From Pseudarthrobacter sp. GA104 (GTDB lineage Bacteria; Actinomycetota; Actinomycetes; Actinomycetales; Micrococcaceae), in the NCBI RefSeq assembly GCF_009741265.1, contig NZ_WOWL01000001.1, positions 496,001 through 560,000 of the forward strand: a DNA stretch of 64,000 bases, written 5' to 3'. This document shows positions 9,601-15,615 of the stretch, piece after piece. Below the pieces are notes generated by a model. That model saw only the letters and a list, made by a program, of their open reading frames with translations. It was not told the origin of the DNA and did no database searches. The position numbers and the translations under genes are program-made. Positions within the stretch are counted from its first letter, which is position 1; the number at the start of each line of letters is the position of its first letter.

Positions 9601-10029
9601 TTCGTCCAGGTCCTTGGAGGGCGCGCTGGACTTCAGGACGGGAACGCCGGCGTCGCGGGCTGCCTTCAGCGCCGCTACCTTGTTGCCCGCGAGTTCCAGG
9701 ACCTCAGCAGGCGGACCAACAAAGGTGATGCCCGCGGCCTTCGCGGCCCGGGCGAGGTCCGGGTTCTCGGAAAGGAACCCGTAGCCCGGGTAGATGGCGT
9801 CCGCACCGGACTCCTTTGCCACCCGCACTACTTCTTCTACGTCCAGGTAAGCCCGGACGGGGTGGCCCTCTTCGCCAATCAGGTAGGCCTCGTCCGCTTT
9901 CTGGCGGTGGATCGAGTTTCTGTCTTCATGGGGGAAAACGGCAACCGTCTTGGCGCCCAGCTCGTAGCCGGCGCGGAAGGCCCTGATCGCGATTTCGCCG
10001 CGGTTGGCCACCAGAACTTTGGAAAACAT
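6631..10029 (-). CDS. pyc: Pyruvate carboxylase
   Basis: This 1132-residue single-chain enzyme carboxylates pyruvate to oxaloacetate using biotin, ATP and bicarbonate, refilling the TCA cycle. Domain order is biotin carboxylase (about 1-455, with VAGGGGRGMRRV and EMNPRIQVEHTVTE), carboxyltransferase (about 530-800, with RDAHQSLLATR and the metal-site HTHDTAGG), an allosteric region, and a C-terminal biotin carrier domain whose EAMKMEAS motif places biotin on Lys1097. Length is normal for the family. AGGAG precedes the ATG by four bases. With the propionate and dicarboxylate genes further right it belongs to the C3/C4 carbon economy. No truncation is seen. Confidence 0.97.
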   Translation of the reverse strand: MFSKVLVANRGEIAIRAFRAGYELGAKTVAVFPHEDRNSIHRQKADEAYLIGEEGHPVRAYLDVEEVVRVAKESGADAIYPGYGFLSENPDLARAAKAAGITFVGPPAEVLELAGNKVAALKAARDAGVPVLKSSAPSKDLDELIAAADEIGFPIFAKAVAGGGGRGMRRVDTREALPEALQSAMREADAAFGDPTMFLEQAVLRPRHIEVQILADAEGNVMHLFERDCSIQRRHQKVIEIAPAPNLDEGIRQALYRDAVKFAKALNYVNAGTVEFLVDTVGERAGQHVFIEMNPRIQVEHTVTEEVTDVDLVQAQMRIAAGETLADLGLSQDTVKLRGAALQSRITTEDPANGFRPDVGKITGYRSAGGAGVRLDGGTVYSGAEISPHFDSMLVKLTCRGRDYPSAVARARRALAEFRIRGVSTNISFLQAVLDDPDFIAGDVATSFIDERPQLLKARVSADRGTKLLTWLAEVTVNKPNGELKVHSNPASKLPSVKDKQAVPGSRQRLLELGPEGFAKALREQNAVAVTDTTFRDAHQSLLATRVRTRDLVAAGPAVTALLPELLSVEAWGGATYDVALRFLGEDPWDRLAALRKALPNVCLQMLLRGRNTVGYTPYPEEVTEAFVNEAAATGIDIFRIFDALNDVSQMAPAIRAVRATGTAVAEVALCYTGDMLDPEETLYTLDYYLGLAQKIVDAGAHILAIKDMAGLLRPAAGAKLVSALRERFDLPVHLHTHDTAGGQLATLLAAVDAGVDAVDVASASLAGTTSQPSASALVAALAHTPRDTGLSLAAVSSLEPYWEAVRRVYAPFESGLPGPTGRVYQHEIPGGQLSNLRQQAIALGLGERFEAIEDMYTAADRILGHLVKVTPSSKVVGDLALHLVGLNADPADFNENPQNYDIPDSVIGFLSGELGDPPGGWPEPFRTKALQGRSVKVRDVELSPEDSAALKSDSKTRQHTLNRLLFDGPTKDYLKSVETYGNISVLDTRDYLYGLQRGTEHEIQLEKGVRLIASLEAVSEADEKGMRTVMCTLNGQSRPVVVRDRSVVSNVKAAEKADPAQPGHVAAPFAGAVTVTVKAGDEVKAGDTVATIEAMKMEASITTPVAGKVSRLAISSIEQVEGGDLLLVVEQ

Positions 10030-10330
10030 ACTTCTCCTGCATCATTGCGGGTGGATCGGTGAGTGGTCACAGTGTCTAGGACCTACAAGGACAAACACAA
10101 ATCTTTGTGGCCACCATCACTAATTTCCCCGTCATGTCCCGAAGCCTTCTGCCGGCTCGGGCGGAAACCGCCCCGGCAGCACAGTCGGTGCCATGCCGAC
10201 GCCCAATAAAGCAGGATTCGCCGACGCATCAACATATGATGATTAGGGCGGCAGGACCGTCCGGCTTCGGCACTGCCGGAGCAAACATTACCCCCAACAC
10301 GGCATCCGGCGTTAGGTTTTGGTCTCTCAA
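10030..10330. other. Divergent intergenic region between pyc and the orphan parA-like gene
   Basis: About 300 bases without a convincing gene. It must hold the promoters of two divergent genes. A near-palindrome TCAACATATGATGA lies around 10228, centred on CATATG, and could be a protein-binding site, but the match is weak. A short open frame here has no ribosome site or recognisable product. Confidence 0.4.
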
Positions 10331-11149
10331 GTGCAAGTAGTCAGCATCAGCAGCCTTAAGGGTGGAGTCGGCAAGACTTCCGTCACCACAGGATTGGCGT
10401 CTGCGGCGCTGGCCGCGGGCATCAGCACGCTGGTGGTGGACCTTGATCCGCACGCGGATGCCACCACTGCGTTGGGAGTCCAGCCCGGCGACCAGCTGGA
10501 TATCGGCCGGATGCTCAAGAGTCCCCGCCGGGCAAAGCTGTCCGAAAACGTGGTGCGCAGCAGCTGGACCGCCAAGACCCAGTCCAACGGCACCGGCTCC
10601 GCCGTACTGGACGTCGCCGTCGGCTCTGCCTACACCGGCATCTATGACCGGCCGGACCTGGGCCGCCGCGACCTGCGCAGGCTCTCCTCTGTCCTGGCCA
10701 CCGGGGACGACTACCAGCTTGTCCTGGTGGACTGCCCGCCGTCCCTGAACGGCCTGACCCGGATGGCCTGGTCCGCCAGCGACAAGGTGGCGCTGGTTGC
10801 CGAGCCCGGCCTGTTCTCGGTGGCCGGCACCGAGCGGACCATGCGGGCCATCCAGCTTTTCCGCCAGGAGTTTGCCCCCAACCTTTCCCCGGCAGGCATC
10901 GTGGCCAATCGGGTGCGGTCGGGTTCCTCGGAACACGCGTACCGGCTTGCGGAGATGGAGTCCATGTTCGGAGAACTCCTCCTGAGCCCGCGGATTCCGG
11001 AACAGGCCAACTGGCAGCAGATCCAGGGCGCCGCCCACCCCGTGCACCACTGGCCCGGTGATTCCGCGAAGTCCGCTGCGGCCCTGTTCGATGAACTGCT
11101 GGCCAACCTGATGGCTGTGGGCAGCGGCCTGCGCAGCCGCGCCAGGTAG
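10331..11149 (+). CDS. Orphan ParA-family ATPase
   Basis: The product is a deviant Walker-A ATPase of the ParA/MinD superfamily, with SSLKGGVGKTSVTTGLA at its N-terminus, the switch DLDPHADATT, and a second nucleotide-site block VLVDCPPSLN. I prefer GTG at 10331 (about 272 residues, MQVVSISSLKGGVGKT) over the TTG at 10319; neither has a clear ribosome site, so translation may be leaderless. No parB or partner gene lies next to it, so it is probably not the oriC partition pair. Proteins of this class position plasmids, chromosomes, chemoreceptor arrays or carboxysomes. Its cargo is unknown. It converges on the merR gene across a terminator. Confidence 0.82.
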   Translation: MQVVSISSLKGGVGKTSVTTGLASAALAAGISTLVVDLDPHADATTALGVQPGDQLDIGRMLKSPRRAKLSENVVRSSWTAKTQSNGTGSAVLDVAVGSAYTGIYDRPDLGRRDLRRLSSVLATGDDYQLVLVDCPPSLNGLTRMAWSASDKVALVAEPGLFSVAGTERTMRAIQLFRQEFAPNLSPAGIVANRVRSGSSEHAYRLAEMESMFGELLLSPRIPEQANWQQIQGAAHPVHHWPGDSAKSAAALFDELLANLMAVGSGLRSRAR

Positions 11150-11172
11150 GGCACCCCGCCTGGTTAACAGCC

Positions 11173-11206
11173 AAGGGGCCGCCCTCCGGATGGAGAGCGG
11201 CCCCTT
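11173..11206. terminator. Bidirectional terminator between parA-like gene and merR
   Basis: Arms of 15 bases (11173-11187 and 11192-11206, beginning AAGGGGCCGC and ending GCGGCCCCTT) pair with one mismatch around the loop GGAT. The hairpin sits between two convergent genes. Confidence 0.8.
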
Positions 11207-11216
11207 GCTCAATATT

Positions 11217-11810
11217 TCAGCTGATCTTGCGCGCTGCCCTGCGCTTGCTCAGTTCGTCGTCCGGAAAGGACGGCTCAGCGGCATGCTCGCTGGGAAGCGA
11301 GGCCAGGCTGCCCTCCACCTCACGCCAGACCCGTCCGACGGCAATGCCGAACACACCTTGGCCGCCCTGGACGAGGTCGATGACCTCGTCAGCGGAGGTG
11401 CACTCGTAGACGCTCGCGCCGTCACTCATTAGGGTGATCTGGGCGAGGTCTTCGACGCCGCGTTCCCGCAGGTGTTCCACGGCGGTGCGGATTTGCTGCA
11501 GCGATACCCCTGTGTCCAGGAGCCTCTTGACGACTTTCAGGACCAGGATGTCGCGGAAGCCGTACAGTCGCTGGGAGCCGGAACCGGCGGCGCCGCGGAC
11601 CGCGGGCTCCACCAGGCCGGTGCGTGCCCAGTAGTCGAGCTGGCGGTACGTGATGCCGGCCGCCTTGCATGCGGTGGGCCCGCGGTAGCCCGCGTCCTCA
11701 TCCAGCACAGGAAGGTCTTCGGTAAACAGGAGGCCCTGGGCACCGCTCGCCGGCACAGCAACACCAGCCGTGGGCTGCTTCAGCCCGCCTGCTTCACCTT
11801 TGGGACTCAC
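11217..11810 (-). CDS. MerR-family transcriptional regulator, Rv1830-like
   Basis: The MerR helix-turn-helix is seen in GPTACKAAGITYRQLDYWARTGLVEPAVR, followed by a RLYGFRDILVLKVVKRLLDTGVSLQQIRTAVEHL dimerisation helix and a C-terminal domain. I chose GTG at 11810 because GGAGG lies six bases upstream; the frame is open to 11930 but without better signals. This gives 197 residues. It is the last gene of the conserved gcvH-garA-ftsR-DUF151-merR order; the equivalent mycobacterial gene is Rv1830, linked to cell division. It probably binds DNA as a dimer. Inference on the cell-cycle role rests on synteny. Confidence 0.85.
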   Translation of the reverse strand: MSPKGEAGGLKQPTAGVAVPASGAQGLLFTEDLPVLDEDAGYRGPTACKAAGITYRQLDYWARTGLVEPAVRGAAGSGSQRLYGFRDILVLKVVKRLLDTGVSLQQIRTAVEHLRERGVEDLAQITLMSDGASVYECTSADEVIDLVQGGQGVFGIAVGRVWREVEGSLASLPSEHAAEPSFPDDELSKRRAARKIS

Positions 11811-12018
11811 CTGGATCCTCCTTGTCATACGCTCCCGGGGAAACTGCTGCAGCAGCAGTGCATGAAGACCATGCATGTAATTTTCGCGGGGCGCACTTTC
11901 CAGTGTGACTTGCGCGGCTGCCGTAAGCAATGGGAACTCGATACTTCGACGTTAGGCCCGGGGGGTCGCAAGGTCAAAGACCCTGCAGGGTTATTAGGGG
12001 CGTGTCGAAAGATTCACC

Positions 12019-12040
12019 CTCAACATTAACCTTAACGTGA
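12019..12040. promoter_or_regulatory. Imperfect inverted repeat ahead of the merR gene, possible MerR/FtsR site
   Basis: CTCAACATTAA is followed by an imperfect inverted copy TTAACGTGA, with the TTAA cores symmetric around CC. It lies between DUF151 and merR, upstream of merR on its strand. Long spaced inverted repeats of this kind are bound by MerR proteins. Assignment to either local MerR protein is inference. Confidence 0.35.
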
Positions 12041-12042
12041 CC

Positions 12043-12546
12043 TCAGCCGTCGAAATCCTCGGGCTCAACATCGTCCAGGAACTCCCGGAACCGGCGCAGT
12101 TCGCGCTCTTCATCAACGGTGGGACCGGGTTCCGTGTCCTCGCCCTCGTCATGCTCGGTGATGCGGACTCCGGCCTCATCCATGACTGAATCCGCGCACC
12201 AAATCCGGCACTTTGCGCGCAGGGCTATGGCCAGCGCGTCCGAGGCCCGCGAACTGACTGTTGTCCCGTTCTCGAACTGCAGCTGGCCGTAGAAGATGTT
12301 GTCCTCCACCGCAACGATGTTCACGCTGACCACCGAGTGCCCCAGCGACTCCACGACGTCCACCAGGAGGTCGTGGGTCATGGGGCGGGGCGGGACCACG
12401 CCCTGCTGGGCAAGGGCAATGGCACTGGCTTCAGGCGTCCCGATCCATATGGGGACGTGCCGTTCCCCGTGCATTTCCCGAAGCAGGACCAGGGGCTGGT
12501 TGGAAGGCAGTTCGATGCGAACGCCCACAATCTCGACTTCAATCAT
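12043..12546 (-). CDS. Bifunctional nuclease family protein (DUF151)
   Basis: This 167-residue protein matches the DUF151/bifunctional nuclease family, with the conserved core IELPSNQPLVLLREMHGERHVPIWIG, then EASAIALAQQG and SRASDALAIALRAKCRIW. Some plant and archaeal members have been reported to have DNase and RNase activity; the role in bacteria is unsettled. The last 30 residues are strongly acidic (EHDEGEDTEPG and DDVEPEDFDG). Its ATG overlaps the stop of the ftsR-like gene as TGATG, so the two are translationally coupled. M. tuberculosis Rv1829 sits in the same place. Confidence 0.88.
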   Translation of the reverse strand: MIEVEIVGVRIELPSNQPLVLLREMHGERHVPIWIGTPEASAIALAQQGVVPPRPMTHDLLVDVVESLGHSVVSVNIVAVEDNIFYGQLQFENGTTVSSRASDALAIALRAKCRIWCADSVMDEAGVRITEHDEGEDTEPGPTVDEERELRRFREFLDDVEPEDFDG

Positions 12547-13262
12547 CAGATGTCCATGCGTGAGATATGGTCCTGCACCAAGGCACGGTGCAGGGTGAGG
12601 CAGAGGTCGCTAATCTCACGGGCGGCCTCAGCTGCCCGTGCCTGGGACGCGGAGTCCTTGCGGGACGCCAATGGCGCCACGACGCGCTCCACCAGGCCAA
12701 ACTCCCGTTCCGCAGCCGCCTGGAAGGGGCGGAGGTGGCGGGGTTCAAGCCCGTGGCTCTCCAGCTGGACGCAGGCGCGCGCCACCTGGAGGGCGTGCTC
12801 ATCGAACTGGCCATTGCTGTGGCTGATCAGGCCGAAACTCAGGAGGGACTGCAGCAGCGGCACACTGGCACCGGATTCCGTGCGGAGCTGCTCTTCCGTA
12901 AGCTTGCGCCCCCGGTTCTGCAGTTCCGCCGCCAGCTCATCCGAGACGATGCGCGGGGACACCACGACGCCGGGCGGGAGGTTCTCGGGGCGTTCGCCCC
13001 TGTCGATGGCATCGAGGTAGTCCTTGATGACTTTCAGGGGGAGGTACTGGTCACGCTGCAGGGCCAGGACGAAACGCAGCCGCTCGACGTCGCCGTCCGA
13101 GTACTGGCGGTAGCCCGCCGGTGTCCTGCGCGGGTTGATGAGCCCTTTTTCCTCAAGGAACCTGATCTTGGACGCAGTCATGCCGGGAAAGTCCCCGCTG
13201 AGCTGTGCGAGGACTTCCCCGATGTTGAGGACCTGGGGTCCCCGGCGTTCCGGTTGTGCCAT
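12546..13262 (-). CDS. ftsR: MerR-family regulator FtsR
   Basis: The protein of about 238 residues starts MAQPERRGPQVLNIGEVL and has a MerR domain (GMTASKIRFLEEKGLINPRRTPAGYRQYSDGDVERL). It is followed by a long helical region and a C-terminal domain unlike the metal-sensing MerR proteins. A GTG two codons upstream (13268) is an alternative start; no strong ribosome site decides. Orthologues (Corynebacterium FtsR, M. tuberculosis Rv1828) activate ftsZ and other cell-division genes. Its position between garA and the DUF151 gene is the expected one. The gene name rests on synteny plus domain architecture. Confidence 0.82.
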   Translation of the reverse strand: MAQPERRGPQVLNIGEVLAQLSGDFPGMTASKIRFLEEKGLINPRRTPAGYRQYSDGDVERLRFVLALQRDQYLPLKVIKDYLDAIDRGERPENLPPGVVVSPRIVSDELAAELQNRGRKLTEEQLRTESGASVPLLQSLLSFGLISHSNGQFDEHALQVARACVQLESHGLEPRHLRPFQAAAEREFGLVERVVAPLASRKDSASQARAAEAAREISDLCLTLHRALVQDHISRMDI

Positions 13263-13285
13263 TGCCACAGGCAGCGGTCCCCGGT

Positions 13286-13762
13286 TCAGCCGCGGCCTGC
13301 AGCGTTGGCAGGGCTCATGTAGAAGGTGAGGCGGAACTTGCCGATCTGGACTTCGCTGCCGGACTTGAGCTCCACGCTGTCCACGCGGTCGTGGTTGACG
13401 TAGGTGCCGTTCAGGCTGTTTTTGTCCACCACTTCGAAACTCCGGGCGGTGCGCCGGAACTCGACATGGCGGCGGGAAACGGTGACGTCGTCCAGGAAGA
13501 TATCCGCATCCGGGTGCCGTCCGGCCGTGGTGACATCGGAATCAAGCAGGAAGCGGGCGCCGGCGTTGGGGCCGCTGTGCGCAACCAGCAGTGCTGACCC
13601 GGCCGGGAGCGCCTCAACCGAGCTGCGCTCATCGGACGAGAGTTTGGGGGCAATCGTGGGCTCATCCCTCACCGGGGTGAGATGGATCGAAGTAGTCTCC
13701 GACGCCCTGGCCGCACCCGAGCCGTGTTCCCCGTCGGCAGGGTTCTGTGTGTGGCCAGCCAT
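13286..13762 (-). CDS. garA: FHA-domain inhibitor of 2-oxoglutarate dehydrogenase (OdhI/GarA)
   Basis: This 158-residue protein carries the key ETTS motif at residues 22-25; in OdhI/GarA the two threonines are targets of the kinases PknG and PknB. A forkhead-associated domain follows, with the phosphothreonine-binding residues in AGRHPDADIFLDD, VSRRHVEF and NSLNGTYVN. Unphosphorylated GarA binds and inhibits the E1 subunit of 2-oxoglutarate dehydrogenase and affects glutamate enzymes, so it sets flow between energy and nitrogen metabolism. Phosphorylation causes the FHA domain to bind its own tail and turns inhibition off. Order gcvH-garA-ftsR matches mycobacteria. The cognate kinases are not in the window. 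Confidence 0.93.
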   Translation of the reverse strand: MAGHTQNPADGEHGSGAARASETTSIHLTPVRDEPTIAPKLSSDERSSVEALPAGSALLVAHSGPNAGARFLLDSDVTTAGRHPDADIFLDDVTVSRRHVEFRRTARSFEVVDKNSLNGTYVNHDRVDSVELKSGSEVQIGKFRLTFYMSPANAAGRG

Positions 13763-13919
13763 GGACTCCTCCTCTTTCCGTTGCTGCCCTCAGGCCTGCA
13801 ACCAACATCTGCCCTCCGGACCTGCAACGCAGGCCCGGTCCCGGCCCGCCGATCCGGCCGCTGACGTGCGAAGACGTTCTGCCTTCACGGCGGGGCCGGA
13901 CCGGAAATACCGGTTAGCT

Positions 13920-14306
13920 TTAGCCTACCTGCTGTTCGTACTCCGATGCACTGAGCAATGATTCAACGGCGTCAGCTTCGGCGAGCTTGATCTCAATGAG
14001 CCACCCTTCACCGTAGGGATCTGTGTTGATCAGCGCGGAATCGGTGTCCAGTGACTCGTTGCGGGCCACAACTTCGCCGGTTACAGGGGCATAGATGTCG
14101 CTGACGCTCTTGGTGGACTCCACCTCGCCCACAACTTCGTTCGCCGTAATCTTGGTGCCAACTTCAGGCATCTGGGCGTAGACAACGTCCCCGAGTGCGT
14201 CCTGGGCAAAGTCGGTGATGCCTACCCGGACCACGCCGTCGGCATTGGGGGCGGTGACCCACTCGTGTTCGGCTGTGTAGGACAGATCTTCGGGAATGTT
14301 GCTCAT
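13920..14306 (-). CDS. gcvH: Glycine cleavage system H protein
   Basis: The 128-residue product starts MSNIPEDLSYTAEHEW at ATG 14306, preceded by GAAAGG. The lipoyl-attachment lysine is Lys66 in EVESTKSVSD, and the GEVVARNESL...INTDPYGEGW block is typical. H protein carries the aminomethyl group on lipoamide between the P, T and L proteins of glycine cleavage. The other glycine-cleavage genes are not nearby, which is usual for this mycobacterial-type locus where gcvH sits beside garA. Length is normal. Confidence 0.95.
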   Translation of the reverse strand: MSNIPEDLSYTAEHEWVTAPNADGVVRVGITDFAQDALGDVVYAQMPEVGTKITANEVVGEVESTKSVSDIYAPVTGEVVARNESLDTDSALINTDPYGEGWLIEIKLAEADAVESLLSASEYEQQVG

Positions 14307-14471
14307 CAGGGGCCTTTCATCGGGTCGAACACCAATGTCAACGGGGCCCCGGAACGGGCCGCCGCTGAAAGTATAGGCACATCTGCCCGGGCGTTCGGCG
14401 GGGTTTCTGCCAAGATGGGACGCATGAGCGCATGCACAGCCGGCGTCCACGTCGGGGAAGGCAGCTAGCGG

Positions 14472-15341
14472 ATGCCTGAGCTGCCCGAGGTCGCCGGCCT
14501 TGCCGGGTTCCTGAGTGACCACCTGCAGGGAGCGGTCGTGTCAAAAGTGCAGATCGTTTCCTTCGCCGTCCTCAAGACGGCCGATCCCCCGTTCAGCGCC
14601 CTCGAGGGCAGGACCGTCACAGGCGTACGGCGCTTCGGCAAGTTCATCAGCATTGACACCGGCGGCATCTCCTTCGTCTTTCACCTGGCCAGGGCCGGCT
14701 GGGTCCGCTTCACGGACTCCCCCACCGACGCCCAGCTGAAAATGGGAAAAGGGCACATCGCCGCCCGCCTTGCCTTCACCGGCCCCGGGGGCCCGCGCGG
14801 CTTCGACCTCACCGAGGCCGGAACGAAGAAGAGCCTTGCGGTCTACGTGGTCCGGGATCCGCAGGAAGTGCCGGGTATAGCGTCGCTGGGGCCGGACCCC
14901 TTCGCTGAGGCGTTCGACGCCGACATGCTGGCTGAGATCCTTGCCGGCAGCTCCCAGCAGATCAAGGGGCTCCTGCGGAACCAGGGCGTCATCGCCGGGA
15001 TTGGGAACGCCTACAGCGACGAGATTCTGCATGCGGCAAGGATCTCCCCCTTTGCCACGGCCAAGTCCCTGGACCGCGGAACCGTCCAGGTCCTGTACGA
15101 CGCCATCCACACCATCCTTGGCACGGCGATGGCCGAGGCGCAGGGCAAGCCGCCCAAGGACCTGAAGGACGTCAAACGGAGCCACATGCGCGTCCATGCG
15201 CGGGCCGGTCAGCCGTGCCCCGTGTGCGGAGATACTGTCCGCGAGGTTTCCTTCGCCGATACTGCCCTGCAGTACTGCCCCACCTGCCAGACCAAGGGCA
15301 AGATCCTGGCTGACCGCAGGACCTCTAAGTTCCTGAAGTAG
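14472..15341 (+). CDS. Fpg/Nei-family DNA glycosylase
   Basis: The 289-residue protein begins MPELPEV, in which Pro2 after Met removal is the catalytic Schiff-base nucleophile and Glu3 the acid. A helix-two-turn-helix region is seen in LLRNQGVIAGIGNAYSDEILHAARISP, and a four-cysteine zinc finger at the C-terminus has CPVC and CPTC pairs. This is the complete layout of a formamidopyrimidine-DNA glycosylase/endonuclease VIII, which removes oxidised bases and nicks the strand. The region after MPELPEV (AGLAGFL) differs from classical MutM (ETV), so the substrate may differ. It marks the left border of the anomalous deacetylase segment. Confidence 0.87.
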   Translation: MPELPEVAGLAGFLSDHLQGAVVSKVQIVSFAVLKTADPPFSALEGRTVTGVRRFGKFISIDTGGISFVFHLARAGWVRFTDSPTDAQLKMGKGHIAARLAFTGPGGPRGFDLTEAGTKKSLAVYVVRDPQEVPGIASLGPDPFAEAFDADMLAEILAGSSQQIKGLLRNQGVIAGIGNAYSDEILHAARISPFATAKSLDRGTVQVLYDAIHTILGTAMAEAQGKPPKDLKDVKRSHMRVHARAGQPCPVCGDTVREVSFADTALQYCPTCQTKGKILADRRTSKFLK

Positions 15342-15615
15342 GAAGACCGGCAGCCAAGCTGGTAGATGTCGACCGTCATTGTGGACGACTTGGCTGCGGA
15401 AATGAGGCCTTGGTCCTGCAACAGCGTACCGCCCGCGGTCATCCGCTCGAACATGACATGGGACCCCGGAACGCGGCAACTGCGGCAGCACCGCGGACGG
15501 GGTGTCGCGGGTGATCTGATTGCGATTCGGGACCTCTGCCCCTGCCCGGGCATGCCCCTGGGGCGTAGCGTCTTGACCAAGGCTCGCATGTCTCGGTCAG
15601 CACGAAGGGGTCACA
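15342..15615. other. Intergenic region upstream of the deacetylase, possible decayed gene
   Basis: The 274 bases between the glycosylase and the deacetylase hold no intact gene that I recognise. On the minus strand (about 15380-15470) a stretch encoding HVMFERMTAGG and ISAAKSSTMTVDIYQLG reads like real protein but has no ribosome site or family match I can name. It may be a remnant left by an insertion or deletion. The deacetylase ribosome site GAAGGGG lies at the right end. Confidence 0.35.

Noticed and set aside
10107..10340. Short plus-strand frame between pyc and the parA-like gene
   Set aside because: No ribosome site, no conserved sequence, and it overlaps the divergent promoter region.
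14307..14471. Glycine riboswitch ahead of gcvH
   Set aside because: No tandem aptamer-like conserved blocks are visible in the 165 bases, and the gap is too short for a tandem glycine riboswitch plus a promoter.
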